Shown: positions 23,191-36,300 of the stretch, in pieces | Numbering within the stretch: position 1 is the first letter of the stretch | Layout: each line of letters begins with the position of its first letter | Source of the DNA: Prosapia bicincta | Lineage: Eukaryota > Arthropoda > Insecta > Hemiptera > Cercopidae | Length of the DNA stretch: 64,000 nucleotides | NCBI GenBank assembly: GCA_036971475.1 | Contig: JBAIZL010000001.1 | Location: forward strand, 206,532,841 to 206,596,840 | Direction of reading: 5' to 3' | Translations under genes and position numbers: made by a program | Notes under the pieces: generated by a model | What the model was told of the DNA's origin: nothing | The model's input: only the letters and a program-made list of their open reading frames with translations | Databases searched by the model: none

Positions 23191-24058
23191 GATTCAACCC
23201 AACGTAATGGACTACAAAATTCAAGAAAGCAGACAAATTATTATTGAACTACTAACCTGTTACTTTTAATACTAATAACTTTGTAACTTATAACTGGAAA
23301 TACGCATTTTTCTACAATTACGTCACTTATCCTAGAACATGAAACTCGTGATACACAATCAGTCTACCTCAGTTTAAAGCAGAGTATACTCAATTTCACT
23401 ATATTCTACACTGAGAAAAAAGCACAGTTACGATAACACAATACACAAGATTAGGCCGGAAATTACAAATAACATTAAAATAAAATTTTACCAGTTATAT
23501 AAAATGCACTAAACAGAATAAAATATATTCTCTCTTAAAATTTTACACAATAATTATCCCTATAAATCTAAACAGATTTATAATATCTAACTGATTTCAC
23601 TAGAGATTTTTTATAGATATTCTAAATACATTAAAACATTTGTAAAATATCTAATTTCATATTGGATTAGATTAAAACGTTTGTACAACTCAAATAAAAA
23701 AAAAATGAGGCCACATGAAATAGAAGTAATATTGGATTTATTTAAATTGCAGTTGTAGGAGGAATTGGATATAATTAAAATTTTTATAACACTTCAAATA
23801 ATTGAGTTTTGAATTGTTAGGATTGCTTATTTCTCGACTATCTTGGATCACAAATTTCTATAACAATCTCTAAAGAATTATTAATTTTTTAGAGTTATAA
23901 GGTTAAATCATTTGTAAAGTTGTATAATGGACAAATTTAGTTCGAGTTCTTATGTTGCATTACAAAAAGTTATATTCATATACTTCTTTTCTCGGTTTTA
24001 GTTTTGTGCAAATTAAGGGTTAAACTCAAACACAAACACTCTCTCACACACATACTCA

Positions 24059-24061
<3 letters not shown>
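23191..24061. other. Intergenic AT-rich sequence
   Basis: Nothing recognisable was seen apart from the short CA-rich lead into the AT tract near 24,040. Confidence 0.45.

Positions 24062-24104
<43 letters not shown>
24062..24104. repeat. (AT)n microsatellite
   Basis: This pure AT tract is the left border of hairpin element copy 2. Confidence 0.92.
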
Positions 24105-24107
<3 letters not shown>

Positions 24108-24295
24108 TAATAATTAATACTTAGAAACAATGTTTTCCACCAATAATTCTACCTTATGTGATGAGGCACTTTTTGGATACTTCATCACATAAAGTACAAT
24201 TATTGCACTTAGTGGTGAAAAAATGTGTTTACAATTAATAATATTAACTTAAAATCAGTGCAACAAAAAATATTGGACAACGCGAAATATCACGA
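24105..24295 (-). mobile_element. Short hairpin element inserted in (AT)n, copy 2
   Basis: The reverse complement of this 191-bp insert aligns with 11,347-11,550 over most of its length. It contains a hairpin (ACCTTATGTGATGAGGC with ACTTCATCACATAAAGT). Like copy 1, it has AT microsatellite on both sides, but in the opposite orientation. It is non-coding. Confidence 0.72.
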
Positions 24296-24305
24296 TATAT
24301 ATGTA

Positions 24306-24370
<65 letters not shown>

Positions 24371-24376
24371 ATATAT
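24296..24376. repeat. (AT)n microsatellite
   Basis: AT tract with a few GT interruptions, right border of hairpin element copy 2. Confidence 0.92.
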
Positions 24377-26049
24377 ACAACTCTATCTATTGGCGTTAGA
24401 ATAATAATTGAATATTGTTCTGACAAAAATACGATTTAATGACCTCAGTTGTGGTCCACATGTTACCACTAGGATATACGATGTTTAACAACAATTGTTT
24501 CTATTTTTCTGTCGGTTTAATTTAGTTATTGTTTTTTTGCCATGTAGTCTACTTGGCTAAATGTTATCTCTTTACATATTATTTAACTATGCGTTATAAT
24601 ACCAAAACAAGCAAGCACACACACATTTAACTAGCATCAAAGTTCCCACAAACAACTTAGGAAAGCCGTTACGTATCTATGGTGTATAGGGATACTGTAT
24701 TGCCATAGTTCGGATTTCTCATCAGAGCAAAATGGTTTCACCGAAAATCCTAACACTGTAGAAAGTTTCGAGACCAGGTGTGGCCCTGTTTGAGAAACCA
24801 ATTAGCCTTCCAATGCTCATAAACATATTCATAAACTTTAGCCCTTCCTAAGCATTGAAGGAGAAATATGAGAGGCTAAATATGTATTTAAAGATAATGG
24901 TAAATGCTCATTGAATAAACAACCCGTTTAATGAAAATTAGTATAGATTGAAGAAAAAGAATGACTCTTCCGAAAGTGATATTGAATGATATCTATTTAA
25001 ATATAGGATGAATTTTAAAAGACAAAATGTCAATTACAAATCCAAATCTGTCCTATTCTAATTTTATAGATCGGGTTTCAATTTTGTCTACTTATCAAAA
25101 TAGTTCCGGGATACAAAAATCTACAAAGGTAGAGATTTATCTTAAGGAGGCGCCTATCGCATTAGAGAATGGTTTCTGCCCTATATCCCAGTGTATACAT
25201 AAGCCGATATACCCACTCCACAACTCCCACATGTTTTATATGAGTTTCTGTGTCATATCTTCCTACACACACTTTATTTCTACGTGTAACGTCGTCGCGT
25301 GCTTTTATCAAAAATATGAAAGGTGTTTGTTGGTTAATCCACTTACATGAATATATGCTCGAAATTATTTTACTACACCACAATGATGTCAATCATTTTT
25401 CACTTTACCCAATTTTAGTTATACTAAGACAAACAATTATTCAAGGCCTTTTAGTGTATGGTAAATATAAGGGATTACCGAACAAGTGCGTAGAACAAAT
25501 AATATAGAAAAAATATGTTCAAGTCAATTCCTTCTTACGTCACTTTTTATTTTATAATTATAATTATTATAAATATGTATATAAAACTTACAAAATCGCA
25601 GTTTTAGGCGGCAAAATAGAAAAAGAATTTCCTTGCAATTTTCCATTTTAAAGTTTATATAGTCTGTGGTGTTGGACTATTATTTTTTGTTGTTGCTAAT
25701 TACTCCCGTTTTCAATTCTAATTTTCAAAGCTGATGGTGGTCTATAACTTCACATTCTATCCACCTAATGCAATACTTCATTATTGTAACCTTTCTCTTG
25801 TAATTTTGTAAGTCCTATTTTTTATAATCTCCACTTCTTCAAGTAATTTATTTCTAGCTATGGAAAATAGTAATTTTTATATGATCTAATCGCTCTACGT
25901 TTTGAATAAAATGTTTCACTGTATTTAAAGAAATGCCTCCAACTTACAGAACTAAAATATATAATCATATATATTATAACATAAAGTACGAAGCTTTAAA
26001 TTAAATTAAATTAGTTGCTAAAATAAATCATCTATAGGATTTAGCAAAG
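24377..26049. other. Intergenic sequence
   Basis: A patch at 25,027-25,500 is open in three overlapping frames on both strands, but none shows a family motif or conserved start. I treat these as chance. No RNA gene was seen. Confidence 0.45.
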
Positions 26050-26981
26050 AAAGATACAAATATTTTTTCTAGTGCGGACAAAGCAGGTACCAAAGCAGGT
26101 CATTATTCTTTTCCAGGAAAGTTATAAGTGGAGTCCGGCAAATTTGTCAATAGAAGGTCCAAATCTTGTTAAGATGGGAAATCCAGCGGCCGATATAGCC
26201 TGGGGAATGAACCGTGTACCGTTAGGTTTAGCTAATTGTAGAACTGTAGGAAACTGACAAAGAACGTATTGATGGTAGTGGGAGAGATTAGGAAATTCAT
26301 AAAAACTAAATGATCGGGAGTTTAAAAGAGTTTTGAGGAGAGTCTCGGAGGAGGAAGACAGGTTGGTGGGGACAAGGATGGAAGTGTTGTAAAGGGAAAA
26401 TTTTGTCCCTAAATTGGGTAGAGTTTTTTATAAGTAAAATTTAGTAAAGTGCGACGTAAAAGTTTGTTTGAAATATAAAGTAAGTTTTTTTATTATCAAG
26501 TGTAAGCGCGGAAGTGAACAAGCCAGGATTCCAGGGACTCTTCAGAACAATAAGTATATTTGAAATACGTGTAGCCAACAGACATCTATCTTTTAGTTTT
26601 AAACAAATTTTAAGTTCATCAAAGTTTATAAACTAATTCTAGTCACCATTTATAATTTAAAAGCAAAGTTCCCATAATAGCGACCCCGAGAGCAAGAATA
26701 CAATTTTAATACTGTTTTTTTGGGATTCTATTAGAAATCTAAAGCCTCAGAAGTCCACCTTTATTATTGTAATTTAGTTAAGATATCAAGCCTGTCAGTC
26801 ACTGCACAATATTAATATAAATTTGGGATAATGTGTAGAGTTAATTGAAGAAAATAAATGCAAGGGATGTTTAAAAATTGATAAGATTGTTATTTCATTT
26901 TATAAACCTCAAGGTGTGACTTTATTAGGTAAGGTAATTAAGTAACATTTAAAATAATTTTAATTATAAAAAAAAGTTAAG

Positions 26982-26985
<4 letters not shown>
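26050..26985 (+). repeat. Possible old LTR or retroelement remnant
   Basis: This block ends GTTATAAT and runs straight into (AT)n, exactly as the 3' LTR does at 9,197. It also contains 'tagcgaccccgagagc' near 26,678, reminiscent of a retroelement primer-site region. A 61-codon ORF (26,072-26,257) lies at its left. Direct similarity to the intact LTR is weak, so this is only a candidate for a related or unrelated LTR fragment. Confidence 0.25.

Positions 26986-27043
<58 letters not shown>
26986..27043. repeat. (AT)n microsatellite
   Basis: Pure AT tract of nearly 60 bp. Confidence 0.93.
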
Positions 27044-27047
<4 letters not shown>

Positions 27048-27261
27048 CTAATAAAATAAAATGCAATAAACAACATAGTCTATAGATGTAATAATTATAC
27101 TCATTTAACACTAAACAATCTCTACATAGTTGAATGTTTTTACGTAGTTACTTTAAAACGTAATTAAAATCAGTTCATAGTTAGGCTTAGTATGGATGTG
27201 ATAGCTGGAAACAATGATCGTACATGTTGTAACATATATTGGAATATATTTGTATTGTGTA

Positions 27262-27262
27262 T

Positions 27263-27325
<63 letters not shown>
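27262..27325. repeat. (GT)n microsatellite
   Basis: About 30 GT units. It generates artefactual CVCV and THTH reading frames on the two strands. Confidence 0.95.
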
Positions 27326-27326
<1 letters not shown>

Positions 27327-29109
27327 TTGTGTGTTCAGTGTTGTACATTTTAAAGCCACATTAAAAATTATTCTATGTAACACATCAGTGTTAGTATTTT
27401 GTAAATAACGGACATTAATTGTCTCTACAATAAAACTAGTCAAATCCAATTTAAGTTTTATTTTTAGCACTAAAGTAGCTAGAACGTGAAATAACACAAG
27501 TATTATGTACTGTATTTGAAACGATCGCCTTACACCTATTATATCACCAAACTTGATGGTCGTTGGAGTTATCTGTAACAATAATGTAAATTATTATTAT
27601 AGCGATGCATAATTTGTATTTGTAGAAGAGTAATTGTGTGTATTTTGAGTTAAGTCAATGACATTGAGTCAATTTTAACTTTTGTTTTAAATAATATTCT
27701 CTTCAATTCATCGTATTATTTGAAAGCACGAAGTATAGGTCTTATAAAGACAAATGTAAAAGATATGTTACACACGAGTAGCTCAGATTCATCCTAAAAT
27801 CTCGGTTCTGTACCTCTGTTCAACTTATTGAGACCTTTACTTGACCTTCAAACTTCTTAGGGTGCTTATAAAAGTTATTTCATATCTTCCATAAAGACAT
27901 ATTAGGCTCGCTGTGCCAGGGAAAGCAATACGATGGCAGCTTTAATACCCGGTGGCGATTTCAATATGAATGGCGAGGATAAATAATTAAACTGTAAAGA
28001 ACAGAAAAGGAGGAAAACAAAATGATTAAAATAAATGTGAAAAAATCTAGGACTTACTAAAAGAATTCATTCAGAGGTTAACCAAAGGAGATAAAAAAAA
28101 ATGAAAGAATAAACGGTTTTAATAGGGATGAGGCAAATCTTTTATGAAGATAATGTTGGTGGCGACTTTTCCTACAACGTGGCAAGTCAAATACGTGGAC
28201 AGGTAACAAATTCTAATTAATAATTACTAGTCAAGTAGCTATACTGCAAAGAGAAATAGTATCTATGGCCGTATAACCTGTACACGTTTTGAGGTCGTGC
28301 TACGTCGTATAACATTTACCCATATACAGCTAAAAAATGTTCCATGTTTTACAAAATTCTCATGTAATATAGGCTCCAGTAATTACTCACCCGATGCCCT
28401 TCCTTGACCCTTATTGAACACCGTACCTCACCCATATCAGCAAGATATCATCCAAAGCTAGATGAAATGCAGGTGGACAGATACTAAGTACGTCTTCTAG
28501 TCAGGCGGACAGGTAGAAGAGTCTGTAAGGTCCATTCAAAGTATATTGGTTTTGAGATATTATATCTTCAGAGTATATATATATTTTTAAATATAATATA
28601 TTATACAATATATATTTTTACATTACTGCAGAATAATATAATACTCCTTTTTTGAAAAATATAAATTCAATTATTAGTAACTAGCTACCATTTACCAAGT
28701 GTAGGCCATACGTCAGAGAGCTACGACTAATCCTAATTGGACTATTATTTATTTCATGAATAGTATTCGAACCATAAATGGTGATTTATTATACGGCGCA
28801 TTCTCAAAATTACCTTTAGAGTAAACTGGCTTTAACAAGCGACAAACAGATATACATTGTCTGTGAATTGAGGTATTGGGTTACGTGTTTTAGTAGTAGA
28901 AATAAATTACTATATACCTTATATTTACCTTTACCGCTTTGCAAATATATTAAATTTAGAAAAGTTCCAACTAAAAGCAAAATTACTTTGATTAGTAAAC
29001 TCAGTTATATAGATAAAGGACATCGAAGTGTTTTATTAAGTGGGAGATGATGTTATTGTGGCAAAAATATAAATCGTTAGTGACAAACGGGTATGATTAT
29101 CCAAGATAT
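27326..29109. other. Intergenic AT-rich sequence
   Basis: No gene, RNA or transposon motif was recognised. An AT-palindromic patch lies near 28,575-28,620. Confidence 0.45.
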
Positions 29110-29390
29110 TAATTGTAACATTCATTTAAAACCAGAAAATTCAGCATTCGCAATTTTGGACTACGATACATTTTTTAATATATTTTGTACGAAACTGTTA
29201 TTATACGAGTTATTAATCTGTGCAGAAGTAGTGCACAAGTAATATGTCGAAGTACCCCGTAATTTGTATCAGAGTAAACAGGCTTTTATCTTGTGACAAA
29301 TGAATATTTATTTAAAATGTCAATTACGGTCGTTGAATTTAGAAGGTTTTAGAGTCGTGAATACAGTTTTAAAATATATCATAAATTTCA
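29110..29390 (+). repeat. Third dispersed copy of a segment of the giant inverted repeat
   Basis: This stretch aligns with 34,290-34,575 in the same orientation, and inverted with 47,490-47,760. Shared words include 'atgtcgaag', 'aatgtttatttaaa' (with one change) and 'aatacagttttaaaatatat'. Divergence is higher than between the two arms. It shows that the arm segment belongs to a dispersed repeat family. Confidence 0.7.
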
Positions 29391-31207
29391 TTTCATCCCC
29401 TTGTTACAGATCATTTTAACAACTTACAATAATAAGAAACTACTATCAACCGTAAACACTGAAAGTCTTAAGTATATCAAAAAGCTTCTACAATACGTAA
29501 ACTGAAATAAAACAACATACTCTATTAAAAAGTTAAATAAACGGAGTGTTTTGAAAACACACAATACACAATATGAAGCTATTTAAAACTGGTATAGAAA
29601 AATAAAACTATAGGTTTCATTATACAATAAAACTATATAATATTTAATGTAAAGTGTTAGAGTTATTGAATTTAGAATTTAATTTAGAATTTAAAATAGA
29701 ATATTTTAATTATAGAACTATTATGTTGTTTATTATATGGAATTTGTAGACTACTATCTAGTTTTATCTGTACTAGCCTAGATAAAAACTTGACTGCCGT
29801 AATGCGGGTCGCGTCAATTGTCCTCTTGAAAGCACTACAGTAGGAGTACATGTTTACATCCACAAATTTGTTCGCAGAATGGTGTTTGTCAAATCTCCAC
29901 CCACCCCCGCCGATAGTACCGCGTCAAAGCCAAGTAACAGCTCACGTGTCATCATCTATACTTGAAAAGGTTTCTGAATATAATGAATTGTATTATTAAT
30001 GAGACCAGCATGCATTAAATAATTGATTATTAATTTCGGACATAATCACTTTGGATAAAGTGTAGATATTGTATGGGTCACTGTAATTAACTAGTCCATC
30101 ACGACAGAAATTCAATTTTCTCAACCAGTCATATCAGAAATAATGTTAACATATCGATCACTCTAATACTGAAAACAAATATCAAATTATAAAATTTCGT
30201 TGCAATATAATACATATCCGACATATCATTAATTTTGAAATATATCCTAGGAACCATTATAACTCAATTACTTCACTCGATTATATTAGTCTTTTCTGTG
30301 AGGTAATTTAAAGGAATGGAATTTTAACTTTAATAATTACTTGTTTCTAAAATAAAATACGAAATTAGGTAATACAGAATACTTTAATGTCGGAATATTC
30401 CAATCCATTCAAAAAATACATACAAAACTAAACTGTTTGTCATATTCAAGTTATGAATTCATATTATACAGGCCATAAAGTGGATAAAGCTGTATAAGAT
30501 TGACTTTAGTCATAATAATATATGAAGTATCAATTTGTTTTGAATACATGAAAAAAAAAACAGATAAAGAACTTACCTTCCTTAAACGGAAGGTCTGGAG
30601 AAAAGATAGGTAGATATTGTTGTTGTATTTAGAAATGTTTTCTTATATAACTTTCTAAGACATGAAAAAATTATAAATTTTATGTCAAAATTATAAATTT
30701 ATGTTGAAATTATTAAAATAAAGACAACTCTATCCTTATTATTATCCGTCCACTTTGCCATACTGACTGCTTTGATTAAAAATTTGTGAAGATAGTGATA
30801 CAATAAAAACGTATGCATAGACGTTTATGTGTAAATGTGCCTATGTCTGTATGCACGCAAGTGTATGTGAATGGTTGTGCGTATGTTTGTCCTCTCTATA
30901 TGGTTTAACCACAGTAATATTTCAGCAGTAGGATCTAATGAAAATTGCTGAAACTAATTACTTAATTTAAAAAATGTATCTCCTTTTCCTAGAAAAGAGG
31001 CAGTAAATAAATGTGACAAAAAGTAATGAGTTATCAGTATCATTTATCTTCGCAACGCTCAGAAGAGAAAGAATGCCACAGAAAGTGACCAAATGTAAGC
31101 AATTAATTCTAAACATTTTCTTTGTGGTGAAACCATTAATCCCTGTTGTAATAAGAAGCTGAAAAATGTGCTCTAAAATTGTGTAAGAGATTAATAATGT
31201 AGTTTAA
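29391..31207. other. Intergenic AT-rich sequence
   Basis: No gene was recognised. A GC-richer island lies at about 29,800-29,950, and a short hairpin (ACCTTCCTTAAACGGAAGGT) at about 30,575 without other RNA-gene features. Confidence 0.45.
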
Positions 31208-31551
31208 AGGCGGGTTTACACGAAGCCAGTTGAAGAGACAATTGTCTGAGGACAACTTACTGGCATTAAATTATTGGTTACGTGTAAACACCTCTGGCCA
31301 ATTGGCGTGTAAACTGCCCTGCCAGTTGTCCTGAAATTCAATTGTCTCCAAGCGCACTCAATTGACTGGGTGCAGTGACACCCCCCACTCTATCAAGACA
31401 GTTGTCTACTAGATAATTGGCACCGTGTGACGTTGTAGGGCAGTAGATCGCTCGTGTTGGGCCAGTTTGCAACAGACATTCATGCAACTGGCGCAAGACA
31501 ACTGGCCCTGACAATTGTCTCTTCGATTGGCATCGTGTAAACCCGGCTTTA
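31208..31551. mobile_element. Nested short MITE of the same family
   Basis: A second inverted terminus, CGTGTAAACCCGGCTTTAA, occurs at about 31,531-31,549. It makes a complete palindromic unit of about 340 bp with the left end. The following sequence (31,552-31,660) restarts with sub-terminal repeat words but lacks the outermost bases. The composite therefore looks like one MITE joined to a truncated larger copy. Confidence 0.65.
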
Positions 31552-31682
31552 AGCCGAAGCGAAGAGACAATTGGTGGGGCCAGTTGTCTTGCGCCAGTTG
31601 CGTGAATATCTGAGGCCAGTCCAATTGAATGAAAACTTGTTCACACGGCGAAACTATTGCCACGCCAGTTAGTGATGAAAAA

Positions 31683-31845
31683 TGGCGGAGTGCCTATCGT
31701 CTGTTTTGTCTCGTGATGAATTCAAAGTAATGAGTGAAGATATTTGTCGGGAATTTATAGCTGAAGCTTGAGAAGTTCTCGAGGAAGAGTTAAATAAGAA
31801 GAGTCCACAATCAGATTTGGCACTTTTCCGTTATTTTGAGAATTG
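31683..31845 (+). pseudogene. Short coding remnant in Harbinger-like element
   Basis: An ATG near 31,683 opens 'MAECLSSVLSRDEFKVMSED' and continues to a TGA, after which the same frame reads 'EVLEEELNKKSPQSDLALF' to a second stop. Its position after the left inverted repeat fits the N-terminus of an element-encoded protein. The family is not recognisable from so little sequence. Confidence 0.4.
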
Positions 31846-31954
31846 AATGTTAAATGTACTGCGAAATGACTTTATCTTTGATTTTACTTCTGCTACACCG
31901 AATCCTTCAATGTTTAAATTTTCGACCATTGCAGCAAGTGCTGTCTCGCGAGCA

Positions 31955-32310
31955 TTTCTGTCCTTATATAATTCTTCTCTTTGATCCCACAGGTACCTAT
32001 GCTCCTTATATAATTCTTCTCTTTGATCCTACAGACACCTATGCTCTTTATATAATTCTTCTCTTTGATCCCACATGCACCTATGCTCCTTATATAATTC
32101 TTCTCTTTGATCCAACAGGCACCTATGCTCCTTATATAATTCTTCTCTTTGATCCCACATGCACCTATGCTCCTTATATAATTCTTCTCTTTGATCCCAC
32201 AGGCACCTATGATCCTTATATAATTCTTCTTTTTGATCCCACAGGCACCTATGCTCCTTATATAACTCCAAGAATTTTAAATTTAAGTCATCACTCCATT
32301 TAAGAGCCAT
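31955..32310 (-). pseudogene. MADF-like DNA-binding protein fragment with a 14-residue repeat expansion
   Basis: On the minus strand, the ATG at 32,310 begins 'MALKWSDDLNLKFLELYKEH' followed by 'RCLWDQ'. The spacing of W, the L-x-L-Y-x-x-H core and 'CLW' resembles the first helix and turn of MADF domains ('...LYKEHPCLWDP'). The next segment repeats a 14-residue unit of the type 'REELYKEHRCLWDQ' about seven times, encoded by a 42-bp tandem repeat. The rest of the MADF domain is missing. It lies inside the Harbinger-like element, consistent with the accessory DNA-binding gene of that family. Confidence 0.6.
31961..32265. repeat. 42-bp tandem repeat, about seven copies
   Basis: The word CTTTGATCC recurs every 42 bp from about 31,979 to 32,231. 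Because 42 is a multiple of three, both strands stay open. Units differ by one to three substitutions. Confidence 0.93.
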
Positions 32311-32653
32311 ACTTTTCCAATAAACTACAGAAAATTTTAAAATAAACAATTCAAACCCCACCCGTAGCACTCTCGACTGACTATTGCAAACTGACCCAAA
32401 ACGAGAGATCTACTGCCCTACAACGTTCACACGGCGCCAATTGTCTAAACAACTGTCTTGATAGAGTGGCGGGGGTGTCACTGCGCCCAGTCAATTGTCC
32501 TCAGTCTACTCCTGGAGACAGTTGAATTTCAGGACAACTGGCAGGGCAGTTGGCACGCCAATTGGCCGGAGGTGTTTACACGTAGCCAATAATTTAATGC
32601 CAGTAAGTTGCCCTCAGACAATTGTCTCCTCAACTGGCATCGTGTAAACCCGG

Positions 32654-33371
32654 CTTAAGGTACGATATCGCCAATAAGACATATTTTGTTTCAGAACGTG
32701 CTAGTATTTCCTTGTTCATTATTAAAACATAACTTTAACCAAGCGCTATCTAGACTTTTAAATAAAAATAATTGCAATTTTAAAACATTGTAAATATTTA
32801 AATTAATTGTTGTTCTATACTTCAATCTATAACCATTCTTAACGCCCTTTTATAAATGGGTTTAACAATTATTTCTAGTATTCAAAAATATTACCATATA
32901 TTTTTTCTGGTCAATATGTAATTATAAAAAAAAAACAATAATATCAAAGCTAGCAATAAAATACTAAATATGAAGTCCTAACACAATCATTACCTAATAT
33001 CTACATACGTAGCCATTTATTTCAATAGTTTAGCAATGAACTAGTTAGGTAAGAAATAGTTAAATCTTTCAACTTAGTTAAATATTGAAGCTTGATTGTT
33101 GAGACCTTGCTGCTACTAGCAATAACAATACCTGTAACAACGTTGTAACAACTACAGTAATAAAGCAATAGCTTTATTATTTGTTTCTCCTTGCTTACGA
33201 CCGGAAAAACTGAATCCAATTAAATGTTTTTATTACTATTCGGATATATTATTGGTTGAAGATAATATTTGTGAACGTTCCTCGATGTAAATTTTACAAT
33301 AAATATATTTCTAATGTCCAGACACATGAAAATATAGTGAAAGATAGTTTAACTGAGCTTCTTTTGCATAA
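32654..33371. other. Intergenic AT-rich sequence
   Basis: Nothing recognised. A 65-codon minus ORF at 33,022-33,219 lacks motifs. Confidence 0.5.
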
Positions 33372-36300
33372 ACATTTTTGTATATAGGTTATATTCGTGT
33401 TTACCATGAGCAGACGTTTAACTAAAATTATTATATGGTAAACTGCTGATTGGTATTTAAAGTGTGAGCCCGTTTGTGTAAAAAATCATAGCAAACTAAG
33501 GGAAAAATTTCACTTAAGGTGATTACGATTAGTAAAGCATAACTCAAAATGTTTTAGAGTAAAATATTATTCACTATTGAATACGAGTATTGACGGTTTT
33601 CTGCAAAGAACTACACCACTCCTTATATTAGAACATGTATTACTTTAGAGGTTTAGCTTTCCAATTTTTTTGAAATATCTGTTCTCTACGCTATGGGATT
33701 ACAACTGCTGTAGAAAAGATCATTAGTAAGTGGATCAAAAGAGAATGAATGCCAGTGAGCATTTAGTGTAACAGAGGATCACCGCACACTGCGGCGTCAG
33801 TGGACTCATGGAGACTGATTTACTTGGACGAATAAGAACATCTTAACTTCAATTAAGTAGAAACAAATAATAATTTAGTAAAATAAACCGTAAGACAATG
33901 TATTTACAGCAAATACCAACCCTTTAGTAAAGATAAATATTTGAGACATTTGTTAGGCCAACGCCTAGTACTCCCAGAGCCATTAGAGTTGTCTGTTTTC
34001 GACTCCCAAATAGCGATTCAATACATAAAAAAACAGAATCCAAGGACCCACCATACTGTCCACTATGTAGCAACCACAACATGATGTTATAATCACGTAT
34101 AATAATGTAATAAACTGGCACATGTTTAAGTATATATAACTACATAAGGGCAGCTGTGATTTGAGTGGCTTACAAAAATTCACAATAATAGCGACCATGA
34201 CGTAGTAAAATAATTACTAGTATAATGAAATTGACGAATAAACCAATCTTTAATACTTTAACAACGTAGCAAAGGGATAAACTAAAATTTTATTCTAACA
34301 TTTATTTAAAAAAAAAATTCCAACATTCGCATACAGCGGGTACGATATATTATTGAATATATTTACAACAAAACTGTCATTGAATGAATAAATAATCAGT
34401 GCAAAAGTGGGGGTGCGTGTTATGTCGAAGTTCCACGCAATTTGAAGCAGAGCAAACTCGCTTTCAACTTGTGTAAATGAATGTTTATTTAAACTGTCAA
34501 TTACCTTCGTCGGGTTTAGCGTAAATGGTTTTGAAGCAGCGAATACAGTTTTAAAATATATCACAAATGTTCCTGTGGAGGTTTTACGTTCCTGTAAACA
34601 TATGACATTTTTTTGTTACAATGAAACGAAGGAGCTACTATCATCATATATTACAGACCAAACCTGAGTAATGCCTGTTTTGTTAAGTCGGATAGACGTA
34701 TGAGATCGTCTTTTCACAAAATAACTTTAGTGCTCTTTATACACAATTAATCACTAATTCTTGCATATATATTCATTAGTCATAGACCTATGAAATGAGA
34801 TTTGTTCACATCGTATTACATCATATTGGGTTACAGGCAATAATTTATGGGAAAAAGCAATTTCTTTCACTGGCAACGACAAAGATGACCAAATAAACAA
34901 GCTAGGAACAACTCCCTCAGCCTGAACATCGTAGTACAGTCCGCGACATTCCTAATACACATAACTCCACAAAATTGAATCAAGTTCGATTGAGAGACTC
35001 TTTAGGGGGGAAGGGGTAAGAGTAAGAAAGTCTTGTCTATAAAAAGACCAATTGACCATAACTTGCACCGAACTGTTAGTGTTGCACCATTCATCTGCTG
35101 TGAATATCTGCTGCGAACATGCAAGTTCGATTGAGGGACTCAAAGAGACCAATTGACCATATCTTGCACCAAACTCTTGGTGCTGCAGCATTCATCTGCT
35201 ACGAACCTGCAACTTAGTCATGTGCTGCTGACCCTTCAGGCTGTGGTGAAGTCATTCATACCGAGCTTCTTCAGGATTGCAGGACCCTTGCGGAGTCTCA
35301 GAGTTACGACAGTCACATCTTCAAGGAAGACCATCTCTGCTGGTCAGAGCATCTAAAAATGGCTCATGTCCCAAAGGTGGGCGTGGGCTAGTAAGTAAAT
35401 ATTTCCTTTGAATATACAGTTGTTTTGAAATAGAAATGTACACGAGGGATTAAATAAAATGTTTTTTGCTTGAGACATTTTATTTAATAAAATTGTGATT
35501 TATGAGGTAGACATTACAGAAAAATTATTGAAGAAAATATAATCTCAAACAATTATATGTTTAGCCGAATAAGGTGATGAGTTCAGTAAATTGGAAGAAA
35601 TAAATTAACGTAAATACTACTATATAATCCCGATATTCATGAAGGTTTCTTATTATAAGATGCAATTTTTATTTACATCTACAAAAACAAAATAAAAAAT
35701 AGAAAATGAAAACCATGTTTATAGGGTTATAAAATAAACATAAAAACTATTAGGATCATACAATTTATTACGAGGACTTTAGAGGGAACGAAAACGAAAC
35801 AAATAGCTGACAAAATGGCTTACACATAAACAGTAAAATGTGGTTTAAGACAGAAGAAAAGGAATGTATCTTCATCAAAATGAATACGATACATAGTCTT
35901 GCATTCAAGAGTTGTGAATATAATAACAGTATAAATTGTTTTGAAAAATTAAACTTGAAACGTAAAAATCAATGAAAGAAATAATTTTATCGACATTGCT
36001 ACAGAAACTAATTGGAACGTGACATCATTTTAACTGTGAATGCAGAACGACCGTGCCCGAGTACAGACTTCATAGCTTTGTACTAGAGAGGTTTAATTGG
36101 TTTCGATATAAAATAATCATTATAAAGGTTCATTCGAAAAAGCTTTAAATTAGAACAAAATATTGTAAAATAATTTACTACTACGTCCCTTGATGTCGTA
36201 ATATTTTGTTGAATTTTAAAAGAATGAATTCATGAATAGGATTAGATATGAAATTACTTAAATTAAATTCAAACAAATCAAATGGGACGCAGAGTTAGAG

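Larger units (their letters stand above)
31208..32653. mobile_element. PIF/Harbinger-like element with long terminal inverted repeats
   Basis: The left end AGGCGGGTTTACACGA and the right end, read inverted, GCCGGGTTTACACGA match and extend inverted for about 250 bp. They are rich in CAATTG/CAGTTG words. Both ends abut TTAA, compatible with a TTA/TAA target duplication typical of Harbinger. The interior holds a short plus-strand coding remnant and a minus-strand MADF-like segment. Harbinger elements commonly carry a Myb/SANT- or MADF-type DNA-binding protein beside the transposase. No intact DDE transposase is present. Confidence 0.75.

Noticed and set aside
25027..25507. Overlapping ORFs on both strands
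   Set aside because: No motif, three frames open at once and no splice logic; most likely a stop-poor patch.
26050..26985. Full second copy of the LTR retrotransposon
   Set aside because: Only the end sequence and AT context agree; no gag, pol or LTR alignment could be made by eye.
27153..27581. ORFs with TH or CV runs on both strands
   Set aside because: Product of the (GT)n microsatellite; likewise at 15,055-15,333 and 59,030-59,221.
30560..30610. Small RNA gene from a short hairpin
   Set aside because: Stem of about 8 bp only, no promoter or conserved box.
31854..32303. Plus-strand ORF with an 'APYIILLFDPT' repeat
   Set aside because: The 42-bp unit is open on both strands; the minus frame has the MADF-like start, so the plus frame is taken as the shadow.
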